The notes under the pieces: generated by a model
Told to the model about the DNA's origin: nothing
The model's database searches: none
Seen by the model: only the letters and a program-made list of their open reading frames with translations
Translations under genes and position numbers: made by a program
Part shown: positions 49,074 to 58,662 of the stretch, in pieces
Position numbering within the stretch: the stretch's first letter is position 1
Layout of the letters: the number at the start of each line of letters is the position of its first letter
Origin: Bacteroides ovatus
GTDB taxonomy: Bacteria; Bacteroidota; Bacteroidia; Bacteroidales; Bacteroidaceae
Direction: 5' to 3'
Length of the DNA: 64,000 nucleotides
Assembly: GCF_001314995.1 (NCBI RefSeq)
Contig: NZ_CP012938.1
Coordinates: 496,001-560,000 of the forward strand

Positions 49074-49101
49074 TACTCATTACAAATTATAACGTCAACA
49101 T

Positions 49102-49338
49102 ATGAAGAATACACTGCTTACGATCTGGAACTTCTATTTGGAGGGCTTCCGTAGTATGACCTTGGGGCGTACCCTGTGGGTTATCATTCTGCTGAAATTA
49201 TTCGTTATGTTCTTCATCCTTAAAATGTTCTTTTTCCCTGATTTCCTTCGTGACCATCCTACGGATGATGACAAGGGAACATACGTGGGAAACGAACTGA
49301 TAGAACGTGCCATCCCCGGTAAATCTACTGATTTTTAA
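49102..49338 (+). CDS. DUF4492 membrane protein upstream of cydA
   Basis: 78 residues with one membrane helix at about 27-46 (VIILLKLFVMFFILKMFFF) and an amphipathic N-terminus (TIWNFYLEGFRSMTLGRTLW). DUF4492 proteins are regularly encoded directly before cydA in Bacteroidota. The size and context recall the small accessory subunits CydX/CydS, so it may be an assembly or structural part of cytochrome bd; this is inference. It ends 20 bases before cydA. Confidence 0.8.
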   Translation: MKNTLLTIWNFYLEGFRSMTLGRTLWVIILLKLFVMFFILKMFFFPDFLRDHPTDDDKGTYVGNELIERAIPGKSTDF

Positions 49339-49358
49339 CTCTTAAACTACATAGGATT

Positions 49359-50906
49359 ATGATTGAAAGTATTGACACCTCGCTGATCGATTGGTCGAGA
49401 GCCCAATTTGCGATGACAGCCATGTACCACTGGATTTTTGTTCCTCTCACACTCGGACTGGCAGTGGTGATGGGAATCATGGAGACGCTGTATTATAAAA
49501 CAGGCAATGAATTTTGGAAAAAGACTGCCCAGTTTTGGATGAAACTCTTCGGTATAAACTTTGCCATTGGTGTGGCAACCGGTTTGATTCTGGAGTTTGA
49601 GTTCGGTACGAACTGGAGCAATTATTCGTGGTTTGTAGGAGATATCTTCGGTGCTCCGTTGGCTATTGAAGGTATTTTGGCATTCTTTATGGAAGCCACA
49701 TTTATCGCCGTCATGTTCTTTGGGTGGGGCAAAGTAAGTAAACGTTTCCATTTGACTTCTACCTGGCTCACAGGCTTGGGAGCTACGATTTCTGCCTGGT
49801 GGATTCTCGTTGCCAACGCATGGATGCAGCATCCGGTAGGCATGGAATTCAATCCTGATACAGTTCGTAATGAGATGGTAGATTTCTGGGCAGTGGCTAC
49901 ATCACCTGTAGCGGTCAATAAATTCTTCCATACGGTATTGTCCGGCTGGGTGCTGGGTGCTATTTTTGTAGTCGGCATCAGTTGTTGGTATCTGCTGAAG
50001 AAACGTAATCGTGAGTTTGCGCTTGCCAGCATCAAGATTGGGGCGATTTTCGGATTAGTAGCATCGTTGCTTTCTGTTTGGACAGGTGATGGTTCCGGTT
50101 ATCAGATTGCCCAGACGCAACCGATGAAACTGGCTGCTGTGGAAGGTCTGTATGAAGGCGGCACTAATGTAGGTCTGGTTGGAATAGGAGTGTTGAACCC
50201 GGAAAAGAAGACTTACAACGATGGGAAAGATCCTTTCCTCTTCCGTTTTGAAATCCCCAGCATGCTTTCTTTCCTTGCAGAACGTAATGTAGACGGCTAC
50301 GTTCCTGGTATTACAAATATCATCGAGGGTGGTTATCAACAGAAAGACGGATCGACAGCTCTTTCTGCTGCCGAGAAGATAGAACGTGGAAAAACGGCTA
50401 TCGGTGCATTGGCTGCCTATCGTGCAGCAAAGAGTGCAGGACATGAGGAGGATGCTCAAATTGCATATAAAGTATTACAGGAAAATATTCCATATTTCGG
50501 TTACGGATATATCAAAGATGTGAACCAACTGGTTCCGAATGTTCCTCTGAACTTTTATGCGTTCCGTGTAATGGTAATCTTGGGCGGATACTTCATCCTG
50601 TTCTTTATTGTCGTTCTCTTCTTTATCTATAAGAAAGATTTAAGCCAGATGCGTTGGATGCACTGGATTGCTCTGCTGACAATTCCTTTGGGATACATCG
50701 CCGGACAAGCCGGATGGGTGGTTGCCGAATGTGGGCGTCAACCGTGGGCTATCCGTGATATGTTGCCGACAATGGCTGCCATCTCCAAACTGGATGTAAG
50801 CTCTGTACAAACGACTTTCTTTATCTTCCTGCTCCTGTTTACAGTGATGCTGATTGCAGGTGTCGGAATTATGGTAAAGGCTATCAAAAAAGGACCGGAG
50901 AATTGA
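49359..50906 (+). CDS. cydA: Cytochrome bd quinol oxidase subunit I
   Basis: 515 residues with nine or so membrane helices. The opening IDWSRAQFAMTAMYHWIFVP carries the haem-ligand His of helix I, and MEATFIAVMFFGW and GLGATISAWWILVANAWMQHPVG follow. The region GQPWAIRDMLPT-like (GRQPWAIRD) near the C-terminus is the family's conserved segment. The enzyme oxidises quinol and reduces oxygen to water with high affinity, letting Bacteroides respire nanomolar oxygen. The quinol loop (about residues 250-350) is present, including GYVPGITNIIEGG. Confidence 0.95.
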   Translation: MIESIDTSLIDWSRAQFAMTAMYHWIFVPLTLGLAVVMGIMETLYYKTGNEFWKKTAQFWMKLFGINFAIGVATGLILEFEFGTNWSNYSWFVGDIFGAPLAIEGILAFFMEATFIAVMFFGWGKVSKRFHLTSTWLTGLGATISAWWILVANAWMQHPVGMEFNPDTVRNEMVDFWAVATSPVAVNKFFHTVLSGWVLGAIFVVGISCWYLLKKRNREFALASIKIGAIFGLVASLLSVWTGDGSGYQIAQTQPMKLAAVEGLYEGGTNVGLVGIGVLNPEKKTYNDGKDPFLFRFEIPSMLSFLAERNVDGYVPGITNIIEGGYQQKDGSTALSAAEKIERGKTAIGALAAYRAAKSAGHEEDAQIAYKVLQENIPYFGYGYIKDVNQLVPNVPLNFYAFRVMVILGGYFILFFIVVLFFIYKKDLSQMRWMHWIALLTIPLGYIAGQAGWVVAECGRQPWAIRDMLPTMAAISKLDVSSVQTTFFIFLLLFTVMLIAGVGIMVKAIKKGPEN

Positions 50907-50943
50907 TAATTACCTATTACTTATTACTTAATATTTTAGCTAT

Positions 50944-52086
50944 ATGTATATATTTTTACAGCAATATTGGTGGCTTGTCGTTTCCTTGTTAGGAGCCATA
51001 CTCGTGTTCTTATTGTTTGTACAAGGAGGTAATTCTTTGTTGTTCTGCTTGGGTAAAACCGAAGAACATCGTAAGATGATGGTGAATTCTACCGGACGTA
51101 AGTGGGAGTTTACGTTTACTACATTGGTTACATTTGGAGGAGCTTTCTTCGCTTCTTTCCCCTTGTTTTACAGTACCAGTTTCGGCGGTGCATATTGGCT
51201 TTGGATGATTATACTTTTCAGTTTTGTATTGCAGGCTGTCAGTTATGAGTTTCAGAGTAAAGCCGGAAATCTGTTAGGTAAAAAGACATACCGGACTTTT
51301 TTGGTGATTAATGGAGTGGTAGGTCCTGTGTTACTTGGTGGGGCAGTGGCTACTTTCTTTACCGGTTCTGATTTCTATATTAATAAGGCCAATATGACAG
51401 ATACCATTATGCCGGTAATCAGTCATTGGGGAAATGGCTGGCACGGATTGGATGCACTGACCAACATTTGGAATGTTATTCTTGGATTGGCTGTATTCTT
51501 CCTTGCCCGTGTGTTGGGATCTCTCTATTTCATTAATAATATTGATGATAAAGAGCTGACTGATAAATGTCGTCGTGCAGTACGCAATAATACAGTCTTG
51601 TTCCTTGTATTCTTTTTGGCATTTGTCATTCGTACATTGGTATCTGATGGCTTTGCCGTTAATCCGGATACACAGGAAATTTATATGCAGCCATATAAGT
51701 ATCTCACTAACTTTATCGAAATGCCGGTAGTGCTGGCTTTATTCCTGATTGGTGTGGTACTGGTTCTTTTCGGCATTGGAAAGACATTGCTTAAAAAGAC
51801 GTTTGATAAAGGAATCTGGTTTACGGGAATCGGTACGGTACTGACTGTTTTATCTTTATTGCTGGTAGCAGGGTACAACAATACCGCTTATTATCCGTCA
51901 TATACAGACCTGCAAAGCTCATTAACTTTAGCCAATAGCTGTTCCAGCGAATTTACACTAAAGACAATGGCCTATGTCTCTATTCTTGTTCCATTCGTAA
52001 TTGCATATATTTTCTATGCTTGGCGTAGTATCGATCGTCACAAAATTACCGAGAAAGAAATGGATGAAGGAGGACACTCATATTGA
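50944..52086 (+). CDS. cydB: Cytochrome bd quinol oxidase subunit II
   Basis: 380 residues with about eight or nine membrane helices, starting with QQYWWLVVSLLGAILVFLLFVQGG. The subunit stabilises the haems bound by CydA. It follows cydA after 37 bases and ends before a long hairpin terminator. The C-terminus is short and acidic (EKEMDEGGHSY). Confidence 0.93.
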   Translation: MYIFLQQYWWLVVSLLGAILVFLLFVQGGNSLLFCLGKTEEHRKMMVNSTGRKWEFTFTTLVTFGGAFFASFPLFYSTSFGGAYWLWMIILFSFVLQAVSYEFQSKAGNLLGKKTYRTFLVINGVVGPVLLGGAVATFFTGSDFYINKANMTDTIMPVISHWGNGWHGLDALTNIWNVILGLAVFFLARVLGSLYFINNIDDKELTDKCRRAVRNNTVLFLVFFLAFVIRTLVSDGFAVNPDTQEIYMQPYKYLTNFIEMPVVLALFLIGVVLVLFGIGKTLLKKTFDKGIWFTGIGTVLTVLSLLLVAGYNNTAYYPSYTDLQSSLTLANSCSSEFTLKTMAYVSILVPFVIAYIFYAWRSIDRHKITEKEMDEGGHSY

Positions 52087-52134
52087 TACTTTGTCCACAT
52101 AGAATTTCGAATTGAGATTCTTGTAGGAACAAAT

Positions 52135-52193
52135 AAACTCCCCTTATTTAATTCTCTATGTCATGGTAGAGAAGTTAAATGAGGGGAGTTTTT
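52135..52193 (+). terminator. Long-stem terminator of the cyd operon
   Basis: AAACTCCCC (52135-52143) pairs with GGGGAGTTT (52183-52191); inner segments also pair (TTTAATTCTCTA with TAGAGAAGTTAAA), followed by TTTT. On the minus strand the A-rich flank gives T residues too, so it may act in both directions. Confidence 0.85.
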
Positions 52194-52232
52194 ATATATA
52201 AGCCTTTTCTATCTTTTCGGATATATCGCTTT

Positions 52233-53189
52233 TTATTTATTGACTATATTCTCCGGTTTTCCGGCAATGTAAGCCTGAAGGTTACTGATTGCAATATTCA
52301 TCAGACGTTCACGAGCCTCGATGGTTGCCCAGGCAATGTGCGGAGTGATGTAGCAGTTCTTCGCAGTTAGTAATGGATTGTCGGCACAAGGCGGTTCAGT
52401 AGAAAGCACGTCTACTCCGGCTGCATAAATCTTGCCACTGTTCAAAGCGTCTGCAAGGTCTTGTTCGTTGATAAGCAGGCCGCGACCGGTGTTGATTAAA
52501 ATAGCTGTCGGCTTCATCATACCCAGACGGCGTGCATTTACCATTTCGCGTGTCTCCGGAGTAAGCGGGCAGTGCAAACTGATAATATCACATTCGCTGA
52601 ACAACTGATCTAAATCCATCTTCTTGATTTCCGGTGGCAACTGGAAGTGAGATTTGGAAGTCAATGCATACACTTGCATACCGAAACCGATGGCAACGCG
52701 CGCTGTGGTATATCCGGTATTTCCCAGTCCTACCAGACCGATTTTCTTTTCCCGCAGTTCCATCAACGGAGTATCCCAAAAACAGAAATCCTTGTTGTTA
52801 GCCCAACGACCTTTATGCACTTCTTCAGAATGGTGTTGCACTTGTTGAGTGATGTTCAGGATATGCGCAAATACCATTTGAGCAACGGAAGCGGTGCTGT
52901 ATGAAGGAATATTAGTAACGACGATTCCTCGTTCTTTTGCAGCAGCTGTGTCTACCACATTATATCCGGTAGCCAACACACCGATATATTTCAGTTCGGG
53001 CAGTGCAGCCATGTGGTCTGCATTGATGATTACCTTGTTAGTCAGAATTGCTTCTGCACCGGCTGCACGTTCTAATACCTCTTCCGGAGCTGTACGATCA
53101 TAAATTGTACATTCTCCAAGCACCTTCATACCTTCCCAGGATAAATCTCCGGGATTGGCGGCATAGCCGTCTAAAACTACAATCTTCAT
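52233..53189 (-). CDS. D-2-hydroxyacid dehydrogenase (glycerate dehydrogenase-like)
   Basis: 318 residues. The NAD site is GLVGLGNTGYTTARVA; catalytic residues are Arg in NTGRGLLI, Glu in LSTEPPC and His in PHIAWATIEAR. This family reduces 2-keto acids such as hydroxypyruvate to D-2-hydroxyacids; length and the final YIAGKPENIVNK fit HprA-type glycerate dehydrogenases of Bacteroides. The exact substrate cannot be told from sequence. Reads leftward as a separate unit after the cyd operon. Confidence 0.88.
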   Translation of the reverse strand: MKIVVLDGYAANPGDLSWEGMKVLGECTIYDRTAPEEVLERAAGAEAILTNKVIINADHMAALPELKYIGVLATGYNVVDTAAAKERGIVVTNIPSYSTASVAQMVFAHILNITQQVQHHSEEVHKGRWANNKDFCFWDTPLMELREKKIGLVGLGNTGYTTARVAIGFGMQVYALTSKSHFQLPPEIKKMDLDQLFSECDIISLHCPLTPETREMVNARRLGMMKPTAILINTGRGLLINEQDLADALNSGKIYAAGVDVLSTEPPCADNPLLTAKNCYITPHIAWATIEARERLMNIAISNLQAYIAGKPENIVNK

Positions 53190-53286
53190 TTCAATTTCAA
53201 TATTATTAATATGTTACAATGTTTCCTACTGCTTTATTTTGCTTTTAGCTTCTCTTACAGAAGGGAGTGACTTATTTTACGAACAC

Positions 53287-54558
53287 TTATTTCTTAAATT
53301 TGTCTCCCCACAACTGTATCATTCGCTCGGCATGTTTCTGTTCTGCCGGATTGTTTTGCGGTTGCCATATCCGTTTGTCTTTCAGCTCGTCCGGAAGAAA
53401 TTGCTGTTTGACAAAGTTACCTTCATAGCTGTGCGCATATTTATATTCCTGTCCGTATCCCAACTGTTTCATCAGTTTGGTCGGAGCATTGCGCAGATGC
53501 AAGGGCACAGGCAGATTACCGGTTGACCGGACTAGCTCTAATGCATCGTTAATTGCACTGTATGCCGAATTACTTTTAGGACTGGTAGCTAGATATATCG
53601 TCGCTTCGGCCAAAGGAATCCGTCCTTCGGGCCAACCGATCTTCATCAATGTATCAAAGCATGCATTGGCGATAAGCAACGCATTCGGGTTGGCAAGTCC
53701 GATATCTTCGGAAGCCGAGATCACAAGCCGACGGGCAATGAAAGCAGGATCTTCGCCTCCTTCCACCATACGGGCAAGCCAGTAGATCGCTCCGTCAGGA
53801 TCGCTACCGCGAATAGACTTGATGAAAGCCGAGATAATGTCATAATGCATCTCTCCATCCTTATCATAAGCCAGTGGATTCTGTTGTAAGCGTTCGGTCA
53901 CCATTTCATCGGTGATGACAACTGTTTCCTCCGTCTCCGATTGCACAACAAGTTCCAATATATTAAGCAGTTTGCGGGCATCTCCACCGGAGAAGCGCAG
54001 CATAGCTGTTGTTTCTTTCAATTCAATTTTTCGTTCCTTCAGTATGGCATCCGTAGTGATGGCACGTTGCAGAAGTTCCTGCAAATCTTCTTTTTCCAAA
54101 GATTTGAGTACATAAAGCTGGCAACGGGATAGGAGAGGGCGGATGACTTCGAACGACGGATTTTCCGTTGTTGCACCAATCAGCGTGACTGTTCCGTTCT
54201 CTACAGCTCCCAACAGTGAATCCTGCTGTGACTTGCTGAACCGATGGATTTCATCGATAAACAGAATCGGGCTGGACTGCGAAAAGAAACGGTTGCTCTT
54301 GGCACGGTCTATCACTTCGCGCACATCCTTCACACCGGAGGTCACAGCACTCAAAGTATAGAAAGGCGTTTCCAGTTTGTTGGCGATGATCTGTGCAAGA
54401 GTCGTTTTACCTACTCCGGGAGGTCCCCAGAGAATAAAAGAAGAGATGCGTCCTGCGTCAATCATCTTCCGCAAGATGGCTCCCGGTCCAACTAAATGTT
54501 TCTGACCGATATATTCATCCAAAGTTTTTGGCCGTAACCGTTCTGCTAAAGGTTGCAT
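53287..54558 (-). CDS. rarA: Replication-associated recombination ATPase RarA (MgsA)
   Basis: 423 residues. AAA+ core with Walker A GPPGVGKTT, Walker B FIDEIHRFSKSQQD, sensor 1 IGATTENPSFE and arginine-finger/sensor 2 region GGDARKLLN; the C-terminal tetramerisation domain has IRGSDPDGAIYWLARM and the typical YKYAHSYEGNFVKQQFLPDE. RarA acts at stalled replication forks. The N-terminus LAERLRPKTLDEYIGQKHLV is standard. The gene lies seven bases after the DUF5686 stop, reading in the same direction. Confidence 0.95.
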   Translation of the reverse strand: MQPLAERLRPKTLDEYIGQKHLVGPGAILRKMIDAGRISSFILWGPPGVGKTTLAQIIANKLETPFYTLSAVTSGVKDVREVIDRAKSNRFFSQSSPILFIDEIHRFSKSQQDSLLGAVENGTVTLIGATTENPSFEVIRPLLSRCQLYVLKSLEKEDLQELLQRAITTDAILKERKIELKETTAMLRFSGGDARKLLNILELVVQSETEETVVITDEMVTERLQQNPLAYDKDGEMHYDIISAFIKSIRGSDPDGAIYWLARMVEGGEDPAFIARRLVISASEDIGLANPNALLIANACFDTLMKIGWPEGRIPLAEATIYLATSPKSNSAYSAINDALELVRSTGNLPVPLHLRNAPTKLMKQLGYGQEYKYAHSYEGNFVKQQFLPDELKDKRIWQPQNNPAEQKHAERMIQLWGDKFKK

Positions 54559-54564
54559 AATTTT

Positions 54565-57141
54565 TTAGAATACCATTAATACCATGAAACGAATACCGTT
54601 TTTGTTGATACCCGGATTATCACGATAAGTGAAACGATGTACATATTCAACGTGCAGCAACTTGAAAATGTTGTAGATACCTACACTTCCTTCAATATAA
54701 GGCACTTTCGGGTCCATCACGAAACTGGTGAACTTACCGTCGCGTGTCGGGAAACGGAACAAATCGGGATTGTTGCTCTTAAACGGATTATTCTTATCTG
54801 TCAATGTTCCCCACAAAGCACGTACGCGGAACATTTCCCTCCATTTCAAATTCTTGATAAGAGGAATACGGTTGAATAGTTTTCCATTCATATCATAAGA
54901 TAATGACATGGAAGCGTAACGGTCGTTCAGGAATTCCATGTTATTAATCAAGTTGAACGTTTCGCGCTGGGTGATGTAGGACAAGTTAGCTTCCGGCAAA
55001 ATCAACAACGGGAAAGGAACTGTGTTCCATTCTGCGCCTGCTTTTAAGCTACAATCAATCTTTCCCCAGGAAGCGGGGAGCCAGAAACGTTTCCATACAC
55101 TTGCTTCCGTACGGTTAAAACTGTAATCTCCACCTAGTACTCCTTTGAAACCCATGGCATGAGTCAGGGTAAAGATAGGAGCATCCAGCGATACAGGTAC
55201 GCGGCGTTGTTTGGAGTTGACAAATGATTCACCCGGAGCATAACGCAGTGTCAGACTCGCTTCCGAAGTCGTGACATCATGCACACGGGTTTGCGCGGCA
55301 TCATTGCGCAGATATTCCAGTTTGCCGGTAGGCTCGTCGTTACGATGGCGCAGCATGGCTTTCACTCCGAATCCTGTCAGCGTTTCAAGTTCATAATTAA
55401 TGGTGGCATCGCGCATATACGACATCTGGTCTACTGTCGTTGTTTTTACCGACAGGAAGATATTGTCTTTATCTGTGAACAGGAATTTATCCATCGGAGA
55501 CATTACGTCATAACTGTACGAAGCCGAAAGATAATGTTTCGGGAATTCCCAGACAACATAATCGCGTTTATTGAACGAATAAGTCACCGTACCGCTATAT
55601 TTCCAGCGTTCGTCTTTCAGACCGTAAGCTCCGTATCCGTTCAAGAACCAGTGTTTATGGAAATGAGCAGTTGTCATGCCGCTTAACCGGAAACGGGTAC
55701 CATCAATGTAGTTGCTTGAAATCATGGTGTTGATAGGACCGATATCCACTTTGCTCGGATGGCCTTTGCTTCCTGTTTCTACAAAGTTTTCAATCAGCGC
55801 TTTCGCTCCGAAGATGATGTATTTGAATCCCGGTATCTGTTCGAGGCGGTTGACGAATACATCCATCGAACTTTCTTTCTTCGTCAGCGGTACTTGACGA
55901 ACACTCGCCCAATACTCATCGCTTTTCGAAAGCATATCCGCTTCTTTTATCACGCTGCCTTTCAATCGGAACAGTCGTTGTTCGATAGGATCGAATTTAT
56001 AATTACTATACTTCGTAGTTCGTTCCACCTGCAATCCGCCTGCTGTTTTGTTGGAATTCCAGGATAGGTCTACGGTCATGTCATCATCCGCTAACACCCA
56101 GTTTCCGTTAGGGAGTTGCTCGTATTGTTGCACGATGTCCATACGGTTGACGAAGTTTACTCCAGTCTTTTTAGGCAGGTTCATCGTACATTTCTGAACG
56201 GCATAAGTGGAGTCGTTCAATACATAAAGATGTCCGGTGAATCCAAAGTCCTGCGAGTTTTGCGGAACAAACGTGAGGTGAACACATTCGCGCTTGTTTA
56301 CCATCAATGTGTCCATCAGATAATATTTATAAAATGAGATGGCATTGTTACCGATAGGACTAACGAAACGCTGTTGGAGCAACCGGATATCGTCGTCGTA
56401 GATATTGATGTCGGCAAATACGTCTTTCAATACAGTGCCGAGCATATCTCCTGTGGAGAAGAATTCATCGATACCGTTGGAGTTTTTACCTTTGATAAGC
56501 GTTTTCTTGCTTTCAGGATTTTTGCGATAGATAGTTTGTGAAGCCGTCTCCTGTACGGAAATCGGGAGAATCAATTTGTTGGTTGTTTCCGAAACTTCCA
56601 CCTGATCTTTTAGGAATGAATATTTCTTGTAGATTCCTTTTTCTAGTTTTTCCGGCGTGAGGTCGTTGATAGACATCTTCATTTTCTCGTACTTGTCGTA
56701 CTGATAGTATTCATTCACTTCAAGGACTTGTGCCTTTTTGTGTTCGATTACTTTCTTCATGAATTCGACTGCCGGGTTGTTCTTACGGGAGTATTTTTCC
56801 TTTTGAGGTTTCACAACAACCTCGTTCAGGAGCACATTATCCGGAGCCAGCTTAACGTTTACCGTCTGATTGTTGGAACCGACTCTAACTGTTTTACTGA
56901 TATAACCTACAGCAGAGAACACAAGAGTTCCTCCGTTTCTGCGGGCTTCAAGACTGTATTCTCCGTCAATATTGGTGATGGTACCCATATCTCTCTTTTC
57001 CTGATAGTAAACAGAGATATACATCAATGGCTCGTGGGTAACTGAATCAGTGACTACCCCTTTTATTTGCTGCGCAAAAGCATTTGAAGCTGCCAATACG
57101 AGTAAGAACAGTATAAGTATTTTGCTATATCGTTGTTTCAT
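54565..57141 (-). CDS. DUF5686 / carboxypeptidase-regulatory-like outer membrane protein
   Basis: About 858 residues from ATG 57141, where a signal peptide begins (YSKILILFLLVLAASNAFAQ). Residues ~25-105 are a CarboxypepD_reg-like beta domain (GVVTDSVTHEPLMYISVYYQ). The rest is rich in alternating beta strands ending in an aromatic terminal strand (NGIRFMVLMVF), as in outer-membrane barrels. The DUF5686 family is common in Bacteroides; function unknown, perhaps surface assembly or transport. The upstream space holds the palindrome array. Confidence 0.88.
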   Translation of the reverse strand: MKQRYSKILILFLLVLAASNAFAQQIKGVVTDSVTHEPLMYISVYYQEKRDMGTITNIDGEYSLEARRNGGTLVFSAVGYISKTVRVGSNNQTVNVKLAPDNVLLNEVVVKPQKEKYSRKNNPAVEFMKKVIEHKKAQVLEVNEYYQYDKYEKMKMSINDLTPEKLEKGIYKKYSFLKDQVEVSETTNKLILPISVQETASQTIYRKNPESKKTLIKGKNSNGIDEFFSTGDMLGTVLKDVFADINIYDDDIRLLQQRFVSPIGNNAISFYKYYLMDTLMVNKRECVHLTFVPQNSQDFGFTGHLYVLNDSTYAVQKCTMNLPKKTGVNFVNRMDIVQQYEQLPNGNWVLADDDMTVDLSWNSNKTAGGLQVERTTKYSNYKFDPIEQRLFRLKGSVIKEADMLSKSDEYWASVRQVPLTKKESSMDVFVNRLEQIPGFKYIIFGAKALIENFVETGSKGHPSKVDIGPINTMISSNYIDGTRFRLSGMTTAHFHKHWFLNGYGAYGLKDERWKYSGTVTYSFNKRDYVVWEFPKHYLSASYSYDVMSPMDKFLFTDKDNIFLSVKTTTVDQMSYMRDATINYELETLTGFGVKAMLRHRNDEPTGKLEYLRNDAAQTRVHDVTTSEASLTLRYAPGESFVNSKQRRVPVSLDAPIFTLTHAMGFKGVLGGDYSFNRTEASVWKRFWLPASWGKIDCSLKAGAEWNTVPFPLLILPEANLSYITQRETFNLINNMEFLNDRYASMSLSYDMNGKLFNRIPLIKNLKWREMFRVRALWGTLTDKNNPFKSNNPDLFRFPTRDGKFTSFVMDPKVPYIEGSVGIYNIFKLLHVEYVHRFTYRDNPGINKNGIRFMVLMVF

Positions 57142-57301
57142 AACGTTCGTAGTAGGGCGCAAAGTTAACAAATAACTCTAAGGATAACAGAATATATAAC
57201 TTTTTTTACCCATCGTTTTTTGTTGTTTACAAGCATATGTCATCCGATAATTAAAGGAATCTCCCTTTGTTAATCCTTTTGATAAGGCTGTTTCGGTACT
57301 T

Positions 57302-57470
57302 TGTTCTCCAGGTTCCGGCATTTGAAACTTTTTGTTTCGACGCTTGAAACTTTGTGTTTCCCGGCATGAAACTATTGGTTTCTCGGTGTGAAACTGTTGG
57401 TTTCCTTGATGGAAACTACTAGTTTCAAGGCGTGAAACTAACGATTCCATGCCGGGAAACGGAATGGGAC
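57302..57470. repeat. Array of 15-bp palindromes at 22-bp spacing
   Basis: Units of the form GAAACTnnnnGTTTC start at 57324, 57346, 57368, 57390 and 57412, exactly 22 bases apart; a degenerate unit is at 57434, a half unit at 57456 and a weak one at 57302. The seven-base spacers differ. Spacing of two helical turns would place all units on one DNA face. The array fills the gap between the WecB-like gene and the DUF5686 gene, 160-330 bases before the latter's start. Confidence 0.9.
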
Positions 57471-57484
57471 AAGTAAGGTGACTG

Positions 57485-58570
57485 TTATTTACTCGTAAGG
57501 ATCTGTACGATACGCTCTGCGGTACGTCCGTCCCAACGCTCGGGAAGCTCGCCTCGTTTCCATTCGCCTTGCATCAAGGTATCCATTGCTTTGGCAAGCA
57601 GGACAGGATCTTCCCCGACAAGTTCGTTGGTTCCCATGCGCCATGTTTCGGGATGTTCGGCATACGTGTTGAGCGTGATACATGGAATACCCATAAATGT
57701 TGCTTCTTCGGCCACGTTGCCCGAATCCGTAATGATTCCTTTTGCCTTGTTTATCAGATAACCGAAGAACAAGTAATTCTGCGGAGGCATTATGTGGAAG
57801 TTCGGAGCTTCGATGCCTAATTCTTTGATGGCATTTCGTACGTATGTGTGCAGCGGTGCTACGATAGGCATACCGGCAGATTTTTCAATGATTGTTTTCA
57901 GCAACTGACGCAGATTCTCTTTGTTGTTTAGCAATACGCGACGGTTGAGGGTGAGCAGGAGATAATTTCCCTCTTGCAGTCCCAATACGGAAAACCATAT
58001 AGGTTTGAGCAAACGGTTCCGGTTGTAGCGGATGGTATCTATGAGAATGTTACCTACATAATATACGTTTTCACTTTCCGTTCCTGTCTGGTTCAGGTTG
58101 CGGTTGGCAACCATGCCGGCAGTAAACAGATAGTCGGATATTCCATCTGTAATCATACGGTTGACCTCTTTCGGCATCTTCATGTCGAAAGAACGGGTTC
58201 CGGCTACGAGATGCGCTACCTTGATTCCTTGTTTCTTGGCAACGATGGCACAGCTCATGGTGGCAGTCAGATCGTCCACCACAAGAACTACGTGTGCCGG
58301 ATTCTCCGTCAGTTCCTGTTCGAAGGCTACCATGATTCCGGCTGTCAAACTCGTTGGATTACTACTTTCCACTCCCAGATAAACATCAGGAGCTTTCATA
58401 TCGAGGTCCGAAAAGAGAGAAGCATCCAGACTTGTATCGTCTTTCCTTCCTGTATATACCAGTCGGTAAGAGATACTTTTACCCAGCGCCCGTGCGGCTT
58501 CAATAGCGCGTGTAATGGGAGCTATCTTCATAAAATTGGGGCGTGCCCCCGCAACAATTGTTATTTTCAT
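57485..58570 (-). CDS. WecB-like UDP-GlcNAc 2-epimerase homologue, altered active site
   Basis: 361 residues with the two-Rossmann (GT-B) layout of UDP-N-acetylglucosamine 2-epimerases: VAGARPNFMKIAPI at the start, and DSGNVAEEATFMGIP CITL-like segment late. Several normally invariant motifs are changed: HVEAGLRS reads HLVAGTRS (Glu to Val at 122), the HRREN motif reads LNRRVL (His to Asn near 209), and the GDTxST loop reads DDLTAT. The Asp in DSG remains. It may have another substrate or be a binding protein. Its start is the only good ATG. It is divergent from the TRIC gene. Confidence 0.8.
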   Translation of the reverse strand: MKITIVAGARPNFMKIAPITRAIEAARALGKSISYRLVYTGRKDDTSLDASLFSDLDMKAPDVYLGVESSNPTSLTAGIMVAFEQELTENPAHVVLVVDDLTATMSCAIVAKKQGIKVAHLVAGTRSFDMKMPKEVNRMITDGISDYLFTAGMVANRNLNQTGTESENVYYVGNILIDTIRYNRNRLLKPIWFSVLGLQEGNYLLLTLNRRVLLNNKENLRQLLKTIIEKSAGMPIVAPLHTYVRNAIKELGIEAPNFHIMPPQNYLFFGYLINKAKGIITDSGNVAEEATFMGIPCITLNTYAEHPETWRMGTNELVGEDPVLLAKAMDTLMQGEWKRGELPERWDGRTAERIVQILTSK

Positions 58571-58662
58571 ATTGTTTCTATCTTATTCGGTTTAATTCGT
58601 GAAGCAAAAGTACATTTTCTTACGGAATTTATTCGTTACTTTGCATACAAAATAACAAATAT

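Noticed and set aside
57178..57450. Open frame of 90 codons on the minus strand
   Set aside because: It is made by the palindrome array, which keeps the frame open; composition is not protein-like and no start signals are seen.
57302..57470. CRISPR array
   Set aside because: Repeats are 15 bp with 7-bp spacers, far below CRISPR sizes, and no cas gene is in the window.
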